Assembly (NCBI RefSeq): GCF_002198735.1
Contig: NZ_MWLO01000117.1
Location: forward strand, 1 to 64,000
Origin: Ideonella sp. A 288
GTDB lineage: Bacteria > Pseudomonadota > Gammaproteobacteria > Burkholderiales > Burkholderiaceae_C
Direction of reading: 5' to 3'
Length of the DNA stretch: 64,000 bases
A program made the position numbers and the translations under genes. The first letter of the stretch is position 1. Each line of letters begins with the position of its first letter. This document shows positions 35,700 to 44,321 of the stretch, piece after piece. The notes beneath the pieces were generated by a model. The model did not search any database. It had not been told where the DNA came from and saw nothing but the letters and a program-made list of their open reading frames with translations.

Positions 35700-36566
35700 A
35701 TGACTGAAGCTCGACTCCGCCACGTGCAATGCCTCGATGCCAAGGGCCTGCACCGCATGGCGTACTGGGAGTGGGGCGATCCCGCCAACCGCCGCGTGCT
35801 GGTGTGCGTCCATGGCCTGTCGCGGCAGGGGCGCGATTTCGACACGCTGGCCCGGGCGCTGTGCGGCGAGTACCGCGTGGTCTGCCCCGACGTGGTCGGC
35901 CGCGGCCGGTCCGACTGGTTGCGCGAGCCGATGGGCTACGGCATCCCGTCCTACGTGGCCGACATGGTGACACTGCTGGCGCGGCTGGACGCCGAGGTGG
36001 TGGACTGGGTCGGCACCTCGATGGGCGGCCTGATCGGGCTGGGCGTGGCGGCGCTGCAGAACTCGCCGCTGCGCCGCCTGGTGCTCAACGACGTGGGCCC
36101 GACGATCGAGCCGGTGTCGCTGGCCCGCATCGGCACCTACCTGGGGCAGCCGGCGCACTGGGCCTCGGTCGAGGATGCGGCCGACGCGCTGTGGGCCATC
36201 TCGAAAGGCTTCGGCCCGCACAGCCGCGAGCAGTGGCTGGCACTGACACAGCCTCAATTGGTGCCCGACGGCGCCGGCTTCAAGCCGCACTACGACCCGG
36301 CCATCGCCGTGCCGTTCCGCCTGATCACGCCCGAACTGGCCAAGGCCGGCGAGGGCGCGCTCTGGCATGCCTACGACAGCCTGCGACTGCCCGTGCTGCT
36401 GCTGCGTGGCGCTGAGTCCGACCTGCTGTCCCCGGCCACCGCGAAGGCGATGACCGAGCGCGGCCCGAAGGCGACGCTGGTGGAGTTCGCCGATGTGGGC
36501 CACGCGCCAACCCTCGTGCAGCCCGACCAGGTGCAGGCGGTGAGCGGGTTCCTGCGCGCGGCATGA
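35700..36566 (+). CDS. Alpha/beta hydrolase
   Basis: This 288-residue hydrolase has an oxyanion-hole motif VCVHGLSRQGRDF, nucleophile S107 in VGTSMGG, acid in GAESDLLSP and histidine in DVGHAPTL. No signal peptide is visible, so it should be cytoplasmic. The substrate is not evident. Its divergent position next to 3-hydroxybutyrate dehydrogenase makes a hydroxybutyrate ester or oligomer a reasonable guess, but only a guess. The stop overlaps the relA start (ATGA), an unusual coupling. Confidence 0.85.
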   Translation: MTEARLRHVQCLDAKGLHRMAYWEWGDPANRRVLVCVHGLSRQGRDFDTLARALCGEYRVVCPDVVGRGRSDWLREPMGYGIPSYVADMVTLLARLDAEVVDWVGTSMGGLIGLGVAALQNSPLRRLVLNDVGPTIEPVSLARIGTYLGQPAHWASVEDAADALWAISKGFGPHSREQWLALTQPQLVPDGAGFKPHYDPAIAVPFRLITPELAKAGEGALWHAYDSLRLPVLLLRGAESDLLSPATAKAMTERGPKATLVEFADVGHAPTLVQPDQVQAVSGFLRAA

Positions 36567-38791
36567 AGACCGGACAGGCCGCACCGCGCGGGCCCGAGGC
36601 CGCGGAGGCGGCACCCATCGTTCGCATCGCCGGCGACGAGGTGCACGAGGCCGACGGGCAGGGTGCGCTGCAGCGCGCGCGGGCCTTCGCCGAACCGCTG
36701 CTGGCGGGCCAGCGCCTGGACACCGGCGAAGAGGCGCTGTCCCATGCCGAGGGCGTGGCGGCCATCTTGCGCGGCATCGGCGCGGCACCGTCGATGCAGG
36801 CGGCGTCCTACCTGGTGTATGCCGGTGACTTCCTGCAGCGGCCCGAGGAGATGGTGGCCAAGGCCTTCGGCGAGCACTACGCGGGCCTGGTGGCGCACAC
36901 GCGCAAGCTGGTGCAGATCCAGCGCGCGGCGCGCGGGGCGGTGGTCGAAGCCGATCAGCATGCCCAGCAGACCGAGCGCGTGCGCAAGATGCTGCTGGCC
37001 TTCTCACGCGACCTGCGCGTGGTGCTGCTGCGCCTGGCCTCGCGGCTGCAGACGCTGCGCTGGCACGCGTCGTCGCGCGAGCCCTGCCCGGTGCTGCTGG
37101 CCCAGGAGTCGCGCGATGTGTTCGCGCCGCTGGCCAGCCGCCTGGGCATCTGGCAGATCAAATGGGAGCTGGAGGACCTGGCCTTCCGCTTCCTGCAACC
37201 CGCCGACTACAAGCGCGTGGCGCAGTTGCTCGACGAGAAACGCATCGAGCGAGAGGACGGCGTCGAGGCCGTGCGCTGCCAGCTGGCCGACGAACTGGCG
37301 GCGGTGGGCGTTCGGGCCGAGGTGCAGGGGCGGCCCAAGCACCTGTACAGCATCTGGAAGAAGATGCAGGGCAAGGGCCTGGGCATCGAGCGCGTGTTCG
37401 ATGTGCGTGCGCTGCGCGTCATCGTGGCCGATGTGCCCGCGTGTTATGCCGCGCTGTCGCGCGTGCACGAGCGCTACCGCGCGGTGCCCGGCGAATACGA
37501 CGACTACATCGCTCGGCCCAAGCCCAACGGCTACCAGAGCCTGCACACGGTGGTGCTGGGCGACGACGGCCGGCCGGTGGAGGTGCAGATCCGCACGACC
37601 GCGATGCACGAGCATGCCGAGCATGGTGTGGCCGCGCACTGGGCCTACAAGGAGGCCGGTGCCAAGGGCTATGCCGGTGTCACTGCCGCCGGCGACTTCG
37701 AGGAGCGCGTGGCCGAGGCCCGCAAGGCGGTGCTGCGCCAGTTGCTGGCTTGGGAGCGCGACTATGCCGGCCAGGCCACCGAAGGCCCGTCTTTCGAAGA
37801 CCGCATCTACGTCTTCACGCCCCAGGCCACGGTGATCGAACTGCCGGCCGGTGCCACGCCGGTGGATTTCGCCTACAGCCTGCACACCGACCTGGGCCAC
37901 CGCTGCCGCGGCGCCCGCGTCGACGGCGCCATGGTGCCGCTGAACACGCCGCTGGCCAATGGGCAGACGGTCGAGGTGATCGCGGCCAAGGAGGGCGCGC
38001 CGTCGCTCGACTGGCTGAACGCCGAACTGGGCTACCTCAAGAGCCACCGGGCGCGGTCCAAGGTGCGGGCCTGGTTCAACGTGCAGGCGCTGTCCAACAC
38101 GGTGGCGCGCGGGCGCGAGCTGGTCGAGAAGCTGCTGCAGCGCGAGGGACGGACGTCGCTGAAGCTGGACGACCTGGCCGCGCAGCTGGGCTTCAAGGGC
38201 GCCGACGCGCTGTTCGAGGTGGTCGGCAAGGACGAGTACTCGCTGCGCCACATCGAACTGCTGCTGCGCCCGCCCGAACCGGTGCCTGGCGAAGAAGAGA
38301 CCATCCACCTCAAGCGCGCCCGCGCCACCGATGGCGGCGTGCTGGTGGTGGGCGTCGAGTCCCTGCTCACCACGCTGGCCAAGTGCTGCCGGCCCGCGCC
38401 GCCCGATGCCATTGCGGGCTATGTCACGCGGGGCAAAGGGGTGGCCATCCACCGCGCGGGCTGCAGCAACTTCCGGCACATGGCCGAGCAGTCGCCGGGC
38501 CGCGTCATCGCAGTGGCCTGGGGCCACGTGCCGGCGGGCCGCGATGCCGCCTACCCGGTGGACGTGCTGGTCGAGGCGAACGATCGCTCGGGCCTGCTGC
38601 GCGACATCTCCGAGGTCTTCGCCAAGGAGAAGATGAACGTCACCGGCGTGCACACGCAATCGGTCAAGGACGCGAGCGGCGGCACGGCCTACATGACCTT
38701 CACCATCGAGGTCGGCGATGCATCGCGCCTGGCGGCGGTGCTGCGCCTGGTGGCGCAGGTGCCGGGCATCCGTCACGCCCGGCGCCGCTGA
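36563..38791 (+). CDS. relA: GTP pyrophosphokinase RelA
   Basis: It makes (p)ppGpp on ribosomes in the stringent response. In 742 residues: a pseudo-hydrolase domain (about 40-195), synthetase (about 230-375), TGS (about 415-480) and ACT (about 665-742). The HD pair of active hydrolases is absent (YLVYAGDFLQRP where LLHDVIEDT is expected), and the synthetase has EYDD near residue 311, the ExDD signature of synthetase-only RelA. It is thus RelA rather than SpoT. The synthetase core KPNGYQSLHTVV and HAEHGVAAHWAYKE is intact. It overlaps the hydrolase stop by four bases and is followed by tRNA-Val. Confidence 0.94.
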   Translation: MKTGQAAPRGPEAAEAAPIVRIAGDEVHEADGQGALQRARAFAEPLLAGQRLDTGEEALSHAEGVAAILRGIGAAPSMQAASYLVYAGDFLQRPEEMVAKAFGEHYAGLVAHTRKLVQIQRAARGAVVEADQHAQQTERVRKMLLAFSRDLRVVLLRLASRLQTLRWHASSREPCPVLLAQESRDVFAPLASRLGIWQIKWELEDLAFRFLQPADYKRVAQLLDEKRIEREDGVEAVRCQLADELAAVGVRAEVQGRPKHLYSIWKKMQGKGLGIERVFDVRALRVIVADVPACYAALSRVHERYRAVPGEYDDYIARPKPNGYQSLHTVVLGDDGRPVEVQIRTTAMHEHAEHGVAAHWAYKEAGAKGYAGVTAAGDFEERVAEARKAVLRQLLAWERDYAGQATEGPSFEDRIYVFTPQATVIELPAGATPVDFAYSLHTDLGHRCRGARVDGAMVPLNTPLANGQTVEVIAAKEGAPSLDWLNAELGYLKSHRARSKVRAWFNVQALSNTVARGRELVEKLLQREGRTSLKLDDLAAQLGFKGADALFEVVGKDEYSLRHIELLLRPPEPVPGEEETIHLKRARATDGGVLVVGVESLLTTLAKCCRPAPPDAIAGYVTRGKGVAIHRAGCSNFRHMAEQSPGRVIAVAWGHVPAGRDAAYPVDVLVEANDRSGLLRDISEVFAKEKMNVTGVHTQSVKDASGGTAYMTFTIEVGDASRLAAVLRLVAQVPGIRHARRR

Positions 38792-38792
38792 C

Positions 38793-38821
38793 TGGATGGC
38801 GCTGAAAAACGATGGTATAGT
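38793..38821 (+). promoter_or_regulatory. Likely promoter of tRNA-Val
   Basis: TATAGT at 38816-38821 is a good -10 and lies twelve bases before the tRNA. A poor -35 (TGGATG) is seventeen bases upstream. It overlaps the end of relA by two bases of spacer only. Confidence 0.5.
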
Positions 38822-38833
38822 CTTGGGCTTCGC

Positions 38834-38910
38834 AGGCGCGTAGCTCAGCTGGTTAGAGCACCACCTTGACATGGTGGGGGTCGTTGGTTCGAGTCCAATC
38901 GCGCCTACCA
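38834..38910 (+). tRNA. tRNA-Val (anticodon GAC)
   Basis: The 77-base gene folds as a full cloverleaf. The acceptor strands AGGCGCG and CGCGCCT pair perfectly. D arm GCTCAGCTGGTTAGAGC, anticodon stem CCACC/GGTGG around loop TTGACAT, and TTCGAGTCC in the T arm are all present. The anticodon GAC reads valine codons GUC and GUU. The CCA end is encoded. Confidence 0.97.
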
Positions 38911-38917
38911 AATTGGA

Positions 38918-38945
38918 AGGCCCCGGGGTGCAAGCCCCGGGGCCT
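38918..38945 (+). terminator. Hairpin terminator after tRNA-Val
   Basis: AGGCCCCGGGG and CCCCGGGGCCT pair perfectly over eleven bases around a six-base loop, starting eight bases after the tRNA. Only a short T-rich run (CGTCGTTTG) follows, so termination may be imperfect. Confidence 0.6.
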
Positions 38946-39052
38946 CGTCGTTTGAGGGCCTGTCGTTGTCGCGGCCCAGAGGCAGGTGCCTCGACCGCGA
39001 CGGCGCCTGTGGCCTAATCCCAGGTTTTTAGAACACATCAACGGAGCCCTTC

Positions 39053-39220
39053 ATGGCCATCAAGATCAGGACCGAAGCCGACCGCAAAGCCACGCCGCGT
39101 CCGCCCACCATCCCCGGTACCACGCTCACCGTGCACCGCGGCCAGAAGAGCAGCCTCGAGCGCGGCTCGCACACGCGCAGCAAGAAGAACCCGGGCAAGC
39201 GGCCGCACAAAGGCGGCTGA
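39053..39220 (+). CDS. Small basic protein of unknown function (55 residues)
   Basis: I do not recognise this protein. It starts MAIKIRTEADRKATPRPP and ends RSKKNPGKRPHKGG, is rich in Lys, Arg, Pro and Gly, has no hydrophobic segment and no cysteine, and is predicted to be very basic and probably disordered. A GGAG lies seven bases before ATG 39053. Upstream, a complete tRNA gene and hairpin separate it from relA, so it is likely transcribed on its own. The composition would suit RNA, ribosome or nucleic-acid binding, which is inference. The good ribosome-binding site and ordinary codon pattern argue that it is real. Confidence 0.65.
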   Translation: MAIKIRTEADRKATPRPPTIPGTTLTVHRGQKSSLERGSHTRSKKNPGKRPHKGG

Positions 39221-39326
39221 TTCTGGTGGTTGATCCCCTCGGTTGATCGGGACGACCGACCCGACCGACCGTTCCGACCGACCATTCCATTCGTCGGGCC
39301 GGGCGCTTTCCCCGACCGCCGCACCC

Positions 39327-41003
39327 ATGCTGCGCATCACCGAACTGCGCCTGCCGCTGGACCACGCCGACGACGCCCTGCGCACGGCGATCTTGGCGCG
39401 GCTGGGCCTCCCCGACGCCGCGCTGTCGGCGTTCACCGTCTTCAAGCGCAGCTACGACGCGCGCAAGCGCTCGGCCATCGTCCTGACCTACACGGTCGAC
39501 TGCACGCTGGCCGACGAGGCTGCCGTGTTGGCCCGGTTTGCAGGCGATCCGCAGGTGCGGCCGTCGCCCGACACCCGCTATCGCTTCGTCGGCCATGCGC
39601 CGGCCGACTTCCATGCCGTCGGGCGCCCGCGTCCGGTGGTGGTGGGCTTCGGGCCGTGCGGCATCTTTGCCGCGCTGGTGCTGGCGCAGATGGGTCTGCG
39701 TCCCATCGTGCTGGAGCGGGGCAAGGCCGTGCGCGAGCGCACGCAGGACACCTGGGGCCTGTGGCGCCGCGGTGTGCTCGACCCGGAGTCGAACGTGCAG
39801 TTCGGCGAGGGCGGGGCCGGCACCTTCTCGGACGGCAAGCTCTGGAGCCAGATCAGCGACCCGCGGCACCTCACGCGCAAGGTGCTGACCGAGTTCGTGA
39901 AGGCCGGTGCCCCGGAGGAGATCCTCTACGTCGCGAAGCCGCACATCGGCACCTTCCGCCTGGTGGGCATGGTCGAGAAGATGCGGGCCGAGATCGAGTT
40001 GCTCGGCGGCGAGGTGCGCTTCCAGCAGCGCGTCACCGACCTGCTGGTCGAGGACGGACAGGTCCGCGGTCTGACGCTGGCCTCGGGCGAAACCCTGCGC
40101 GCCGACCACGTGGTGCTGGCACTCGGCCACAGCGCCCGCGACACCTTCGAGATGCTGCAGCGGCGCGGCGTGTTCCTGGAACCCAAGCCGTTCTCGATCG
40201 GCTTCCGCATCGAGCACCCGCAGAGCCTGATCGACAAGGCGCGCTTCGGCGCCCACGCCGGGCACCCGCTGCTGGGCGCCGCCGACTACAAGCTCGTGCA
40301 CCACGCTGGCAACGGGCGCTCGGTCTACAGTTTCTGCATGTGCCCCGGCGGCACGGTGGTGGCGGCCACGTCGGAAGTCGACCGCGTCGTCACCAACGGC
40401 ATGAGCCAGTATTCGCGCAACGAGCGCAACGCCAACGCCGGCATCGTGGTGGGCATCTCGCCGCAGGACTACCGGCGCGATCCGGGCGCCAGCGGCCCGG
40501 TCGATCCGCTCGACGGCATGGCCTTCCAGCGCGTCTGGGAGTCGCGGGCCTTCGAACTGGGCGGCGGTGGCTACCGGGCGCCCGGCCAGCTGGTCGGTGA
40601 TTTTCTGAAGGGCCGGCCCTCCCGGGCACTGGGCAGCGTGGAACCGTCGTACACGCCGGGCGTCCACCTCACCAACCTGGACGAGCCGGGGTGCGGGAGC
40701 CTGCCCGACTACGCGCTGGCGGCCATCCGCGAGGCCTTGCCGGCCTTCGAGCGGCAGATCAAAGGGTTCTCGATGGCGGACGCGGTGCTCACCGGCGTCG
40801 AGACCCGCACCTCGTCGCCGCTGCGCATCACCCGCGGCAAGGATTTCCAGAGCCTCAACGTGGCCGGGCTCTACCCGGCGGGCGAGGGGGCGGGCTACGC
40901 GGGCGGCATCATGTCGGCCGGTGTTGACGGCATCGAGGTGGCCGAAGCAGTGGCCCGGCGGATACTGCCTGTCGAGGCGTCCGGACCGACCCTGACGGGG
41001 TAA
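39327..41003 (+). CDS. FAD-dependent oxidoreductase (NAD(P)/FAD-binding, uncharacterised family)
   Basis: This 558-residue flavoprotein belongs to a conserved family of uncharacterised FAD-dependent dehydrogenases. Residues 1-100 form an N-terminal domain (MLRITELRLPLDHADDALR), then the dinucleotide fold VVVGFGPCGIFAALVLAQMGLRPIVLERG, the family block NVQFGEGGAGTFSDGKLWSQI, and C-terminal FAD contact LYPAGEGAGYAGGIMSAGVDGI. A cysteine pair CMCPGG is near residue 338. ATG 39327 matches the family N-terminus; an earlier ATG at 39243 would translate a low-complexity GACC-repeat region. Substrate unknown. Confidence 0.85.
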   Translation: MLRITELRLPLDHADDALRTAILARLGLPDAALSAFTVFKRSYDARKRSAIVLTYTVDCTLADEAAVLARFAGDPQVRPSPDTRYRFVGHAPADFHAVGRPRPVVVGFGPCGIFAALVLAQMGLRPIVLERGKAVRERTQDTWGLWRRGVLDPESNVQFGEGGAGTFSDGKLWSQISDPRHLTRKVLTEFVKAGAPEEILYVAKPHIGTFRLVGMVEKMRAEIELLGGEVRFQQRVTDLLVEDGQVRGLTLASGETLRADHVVLALGHSARDTFEMLQRRGVFLEPKPFSIGFRIEHPQSLIDKARFGAHAGHPLLGAADYKLVHHAGNGRSVYSFCMCPGGTVVAATSEVDRVVTNGMSQYSRNERNANAGIVVGISPQDYRRDPGASGPVDPLDGMAFQRVWESRAFELGGGGYRAPGQLVGDFLKGRPSRALGSVEPSYTPGVHLTNLDEPGCGSLPDYALAAIREALPAFERQIKGFSMADAVLTGVETRTSSPLRITRGKDFQSLNVAGLYPAGEGAGYAGGIMSAGVDGIEVAEAVARRILPVEASGPTLTG

Positions 41004-41032
41004 GCCCTTCCGGGTATCGGAGGCCCCATACT

Positions 41033-41054
41033 TAGAATTTGTGCCTCGCACAAA
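41033..41054 (+). promoter_or_regulatory. phaR -10 element and overlapping PhaR-type operator
   Basis: TAGAAT (41033-41038) is a -10. TTTGTGC-CTC-GCACAAA (41038-41054) is a perfect 17-base dyad around the expected transcription start and runs into the ribosome-binding site. Its core TGC-N3-GCA resembles sites reported for PhaR, suggesting autoregulation. Confidence 0.6.
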
Positions 41055-41058
41055 GGAG
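41052..41058 (+). promoter_or_regulatory. Ribosome-binding site that sets the phaR start
   Basis: AAAGGAG is nine bases before ATG 41068, which decides that start over an in-frame GTG at 41041. The first three bases belong to the inverted repeat, so hairpin formation could hide the site. Confidence 0.75.
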
Positions 41059-41067
41059 CAGCCCGAG

Positions 41068-41646
41068 ATGCCAGCCACCCGCCGCAGCACCGCCCCCAGC
41101 GGCACCGAGGACGCAGCCCCCACCGAGATGCGAGTCCTCAAGAAGTACCCGAACCGTCGCCTGTACGACACGCGCACCAGCAGCTACATCACGCTGGCCG
41201 ACGTCAAGCAGATGGTGCTGGGTGCCGAGACCTTCGAGGTGCGTGACGCCAAGTCCGGCGAAGACCTCACCCGCAGCATCCTGCTGCAGATCATCCTCGA
41301 GGAAGAAACCGGCGGCGTGCCGATGTTCAGCACACCGATGCTGGCCAACATCATCCGCTTCTACGGCCACGCCATGCAGGGCATGATGGGCAACTACCTC
41401 GAGAAGAACCTGCAGACCTTCGTCGAGGTGCAGGCGCGCTTTGCCGAGCAGAGCAAGGGCCTGTACGACCCCAAGACCTTCACGCCCGAGACCTGGGCGC
41501 AGTTCATGAGCGGGCAGGCGCCGCTGATGCAGGGCCTGATGGGCAACTACCTCGAGCAGAGCAAGAACCTGTTCGTGCAGATGCAGGAGCAGATGCAGGC
41601 CGGCGCGCTGTTCCCCGGCATGCCCGGCTTCGGCGCCAAGCGGTAG
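41068..41646 (+). CDS. phaR: Polyhydroxyalkanoate synthesis repressor PhaR
   Basis: This DNA-binding and PHA-granule-binding repressor controls phasin and PHA genes. In 192 residues the N-terminal PHB/PHA accumulation domain RVLKKYPNRRLYDTRTSSYITLADVK is followed by LQIILEEE. Two later repeats have the form MGNYLEKNLQTFVEVQ and MGNYLEQSKNLFVQMQEQMQAG, likely polymer- or self-association elements. No other PHA genes flank it here, but 3-hydroxybutyrate dehydrogenase is about 5 kb upstream. A dyad over its own promoter suggests autorepression relieved when PHA accumulates. Confidence 0.93.
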   Translation: MPATRRSTAPSGTEDAAPTEMRVLKKYPNRRLYDTRTSSYITLADVKQMVLGAETFEVRDAKSGEDLTRSILLQIILEEETGGVPMFSTPMLANIIRFYGHAMQGMMGNYLEKNLQTFVEVQARFAEQSKGLYDPKTFTPETWAQFMSGQAPLMQGLMGNYLEQSKNLFVQMQEQMQAGALFPGMPGFGAKR

Positions 41647-41652
41647 CAGCGC

Positions 41653-41689
41653 CACGGGCCTGCCGGGCGCTGTGCCAGGCAAGCCCGTG
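41653..41689 (+). terminator. Hairpin between phaR and rimO
   Basis: CACGGGC and GCCCGTG pair over seven bases, with an inner GCCTG/CAGGC that can extend or compete. No T run follows. It occupies the 81-base gap and may partly separate the two transcripts. Confidence 0.35.
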
Positions 41690-41727
41690 CCGTGCGGCGG
41701 CGCTGCGCCGTCGCGGACAATGGCGCC

Positions 41728-43104
41728 ATGCACGACACCTCCACCGCCCGGCCGCCCAAGGTCGGCTTCGTCTCGCTCGGCTGCCCCAAGGCGCTGACCG
41801 ATTCCGAACTCATCCTCACGCAGCTGTCCGCCGAAGGCTACGAGACCAGCAAGACCTTCGCAGGCGCCGACCTGGTGATCGTCAACACCTGCGGCTTCAT
41901 CGACGACGCGGTGAAGGAAAGCCTGGACACCATCGGCGAGGCCCTGGCCGAGAACGGCAAGGTCATCGTCACAGGCTGCCTGGGTGCCCGCAGCGGCGAC
42001 GGGGGTGGCAACCTCGTGCGGCAGGTGCATCCCAAGGTGCTGGCGGTGACCGGCCCGCACGCCACGCAGGAGGTGATGGACGCCGTGCACCTGCACGCGC
42101 CCAAGCCGCACGACCCCTTCATCGACCTGGTGCCGGCCACCGGCATCAAGCTCACGCCCAAGCACTACGCCTACCTCAAGATCAGCGAGGGCTGCAACCA
42201 CCGCTGCACCTTCTGCATCATCCCCAGCATGCGTGGCGATCTGGTGTCGCGGCCGGTGGGCGACGTGCTGGGCGAGGCCCGCGCGCTGTTCGAGTCCGGC
42301 GTGAAGGAACTGCTGGTGGTCAGCCAGGACACCAGCGCCTACGGTGTCGACGTCAAGTACCGCACCGGCTTCTTCGATGGGCGGCCGGTCAAGACCCGCA
42401 TGCGCGAGTTGTGCGAGGCGCTGGCCGAACTGGCCCAGCCGCACGGCGCCTGGGTGCGCCTGCACTACGTCTATCCGTATCCGCACGTCGACGAGGTGCT
42501 GCCGCTGATGGCCGCTGGGCGCGTGCTGCCCTACCTGGACGTGCCGTTCCAGCATTCGCACCCCGAGGTGCTCAAGCGCATGAAGCGGCCGGCCAGCGGC
42601 GAGCGCAATCTCGAACGCCTGCTGAAGTGGCGCGAGGCCTGCCCCGAACTGGTCGTGCGCTCCACCTTCATTGCCGGCTTCCCGGGCGAGACCGAGGCCG
42701 AGTTCCAGCACCTGCTCGACTTCGTGCGCGAAGCGCAGATCGACCGCGCGGGCTGCTTCGCCTATTCGCCGGTCGATGGCGCAGCGGCCAATGCCCTGGC
42801 CGACCCGGTGCCGGCCGAACTGCGCGAGGAACGCCGCGCCCGCTTCATGGCCGTGGCCGAAGACGTCTCGACGCAGCGCCTTCAGCGCCGCGTGGGCGCC
42901 ACGATGCAGGTGCTGGTCGACCGCGCGCCGGCCCTGGGCCGCAAGGGCGGCGTCGGCCGCAGCTACGCCGACGCCCCCGAGATCGACGGCACCGTCCGCC
43001 TGCTGCCGCCCGAAAAGGCCTCGAAGACCCTCAAGGTCGGCGAGTTCACCCGCGCCCGCATCGTGGCCGTCGACGGCCACGACCTCGTCGGCCAACCCGT
43101 CTGA
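41728..43104 (+). CDS. rimO: Ribosomal protein S12 methylthiotransferase RimO
   Basis: This radical-SAM enzyme methylthiolates an aspartate of ribosomal protein S12. In 458 residues: an N-terminal cluster domain with C19, C55 and C84 ([21 protein letters not shown]), radical-SAM C156-x3-C160-x2-C163 ([17 protein letters not shown]), and a C-terminal TRAM domain. The CPKALTDSE start distinguishes RimO from MiaB. ATG 41728 gives the family N-terminus. Confidence 0.95.
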   Translation: MHDTSTARPPKVGFVSLGCPKALTDSELILTQLSAEGYETSKTFAGADLVIVNTCGFIDDAVKESLDTIGEALAENGKVIVTGCLGARSGDGGGNLVRQVHPKVLAVTGPHATQEVMDAVHLHAPKPHDPFIDLVPATGIKLTPKHYAYLKISEGCNHRCTFCIIPSMRGDLVSRPVGDVLGEARALFESGVKELLVVSQDTSAYGVDVKYRTGFFDGRPVKTRMRELCEALAELAQPHGAWVRLHYVYPYPHVDEVLPLMAAGRVLPYLDVPFQHSHPEVLKRMKRPASGERNLERLLKWREACPELVVRSTFIAGFPGETEAEFQHLLDFVREAQIDRAGCFAYSPVDGAAANALADPVPAELREERRARFMAVAEDVSTQRLQRRVGATMQVLVDRAPALGRKGGVGRSYADAPEIDGTVRLLPPEKASKTLKVGEFTRARIVAVDGHDLVGQPV

Positions 43105-43117
43105 AACCGCCCCCGCC

Positions 43118-44293
43118 ATGTCCAAGCCGCTCAGCGACCTCGTCACCGACCTGATCCACCACGACTACCAGCCGCCCGCCGGTTGGGCCGCCGTGCCGCC
43201 AGGGGTCTTCAAGGCCTCGACCGTGATGTTCTCCAACGTGGCCGCGCTGCGCGCCCGCACCTGGAAGAGCAAGGCCGGCTACACCTACGGCCTGCACGGC
43301 ACGCCGACCACCTTCACGCTCGAGGAGCGCATCGCCACGCTCGAAGGCGGCCGATTCTGCGTGCTGGCGCCCAGCGGACTGGCGGCGATCACGATGGTCA
43401 ACGTGGGCCTGCTGCAGCAGGGCGACGAGGTGCTGCTGCCCGACAACGTGTATGGCCCGTCGAAGGAAATGGCCCGCACGCTGCTGGCCGGCTGGGGCAT
43501 CGGGCACCAGCTCTACGACCCGATGGACCCGGACGATCTGGCACGCCGCATCGGCACGCGCACCAGGCTGGTGTGGCTGGAGGCCCCCGGCTCGGTGACG
43601 ATGGAGTTTCCCGACCTGCGTGGCCTGATCGCCGTGGCGCGCGAGCGCGGCGTGACGACGGCGCTGGACAACACCTGGGGCGCCGGCCTGGCGTTCGGCG
43701 CCTTCGACCTGGGCGTGGACATCTCGATGCATGCGCTGACCAAGTACCCGTCGGGCGGCGCCGACGTGCTGATGGGCTCCGTCGTCACCCGCGACGAATC
43801 GCTGCACCACCGCATCCTGCAGGCCCATGGCCGGCTGGGCGTGGGGGTGGCGGCCAACGACGCCGAGACCGTGCTGCGCTCGCTGCCGACCATCGCGCTG
43901 CGCTACCACGCGCACGACGCGGCCGCGCGCGAACTGGCGCTGTTCCTCGGCCGGCAACCGACGGTGCGGCAGGTGCTGCACCCGGCGCTGCCGGGTTCGC
44001 CCGGCCACGCCCATTGGGCCGCCACCTGCACCGCGGCCGCCGGGCTGTTCTCGGTGATGCTCGACCCGGCCATCGCGCCCGAGCGCGTCGATGCCTTCGT
44101 CGACGCGCTGCGCCGGTTCAAGATTGGCTATTCGTGGGGCGGTCCGGTCAGCCTGGTGGTGCCCTACGACCTGCCCTCCATGCGATCCGACACATCGTCG
44201 CTGCCCGGTCATCTGGTGCGCTTCTCGATCGGGCTGGAGTCCGTGGCAGACTTGCGGGCCGACCTGGCGCAAGCGCTCGAGCAATTGGGCTGA
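43118..44293 (+). CDS. metC: Cystathionine beta-lyase-type PLP enzyme
   Basis: This member of the trans-sulfuration PLP family is expected to cleave cystathionine to homocysteine, pyruvate and ammonia. In 391 residues: YTYGLHGTPTTFTLEERIATLEGG, LAPSGLAAITMV, DNTWGAGLAFGAFDLGVD and the PLP lysine K209 in HALTKYPSGGADV. The tryptophan in DNTW and the C-terminal SWGGPVSLV favour beta-lyase over gamma-synthase. It lies 13 bases after rimO and 28 before the FHA-GGDEF gene. Confidence 0.87.
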   Translation: MSKPLSDLVTDLIHHDYQPPAGWAAVPPGVFKASTVMFSNVAALRARTWKSKAGYTYGLHGTPTTFTLEERIATLEGGRFCVLAPSGLAAITMVNVGLLQQGDEVLLPDNVYGPSKEMARTLLAGWGIGHQLYDPMDPDDLARRIGTRTRLVWLEAPGSVTMEFPDLRGLIAVARERGVTTALDNTWGAGLAFGAFDLGVDISMHALTKYPSGGADVLMGSVVTRDESLHHRILQAHGRLGVGVAANDAETVLRSLPTIALRYHAHDAAARELALFLGRQPTVRQVLHPALPGSPGHAHWAATCTAAAGLFSVMLDPAIAPERVDAFVDALRRFKIGYSWGGPVSLVVPYDLPSMRSDTSSLPGHLVRFSIGLESVADLRADLAQALEQLG

Positions 44294-44321
44294 CACGCGC
44301 CGGGTCGTCGCCCACCCAGCC

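Noticed and set aside
37004-38911. Minus-strand frame beginning MVGAIGLEPTTPTMS over tRNA-Val
   Set aside because: This start is translated from the tRNA gene in reverse, a well-known artefact, and the rest is antisense to relA.
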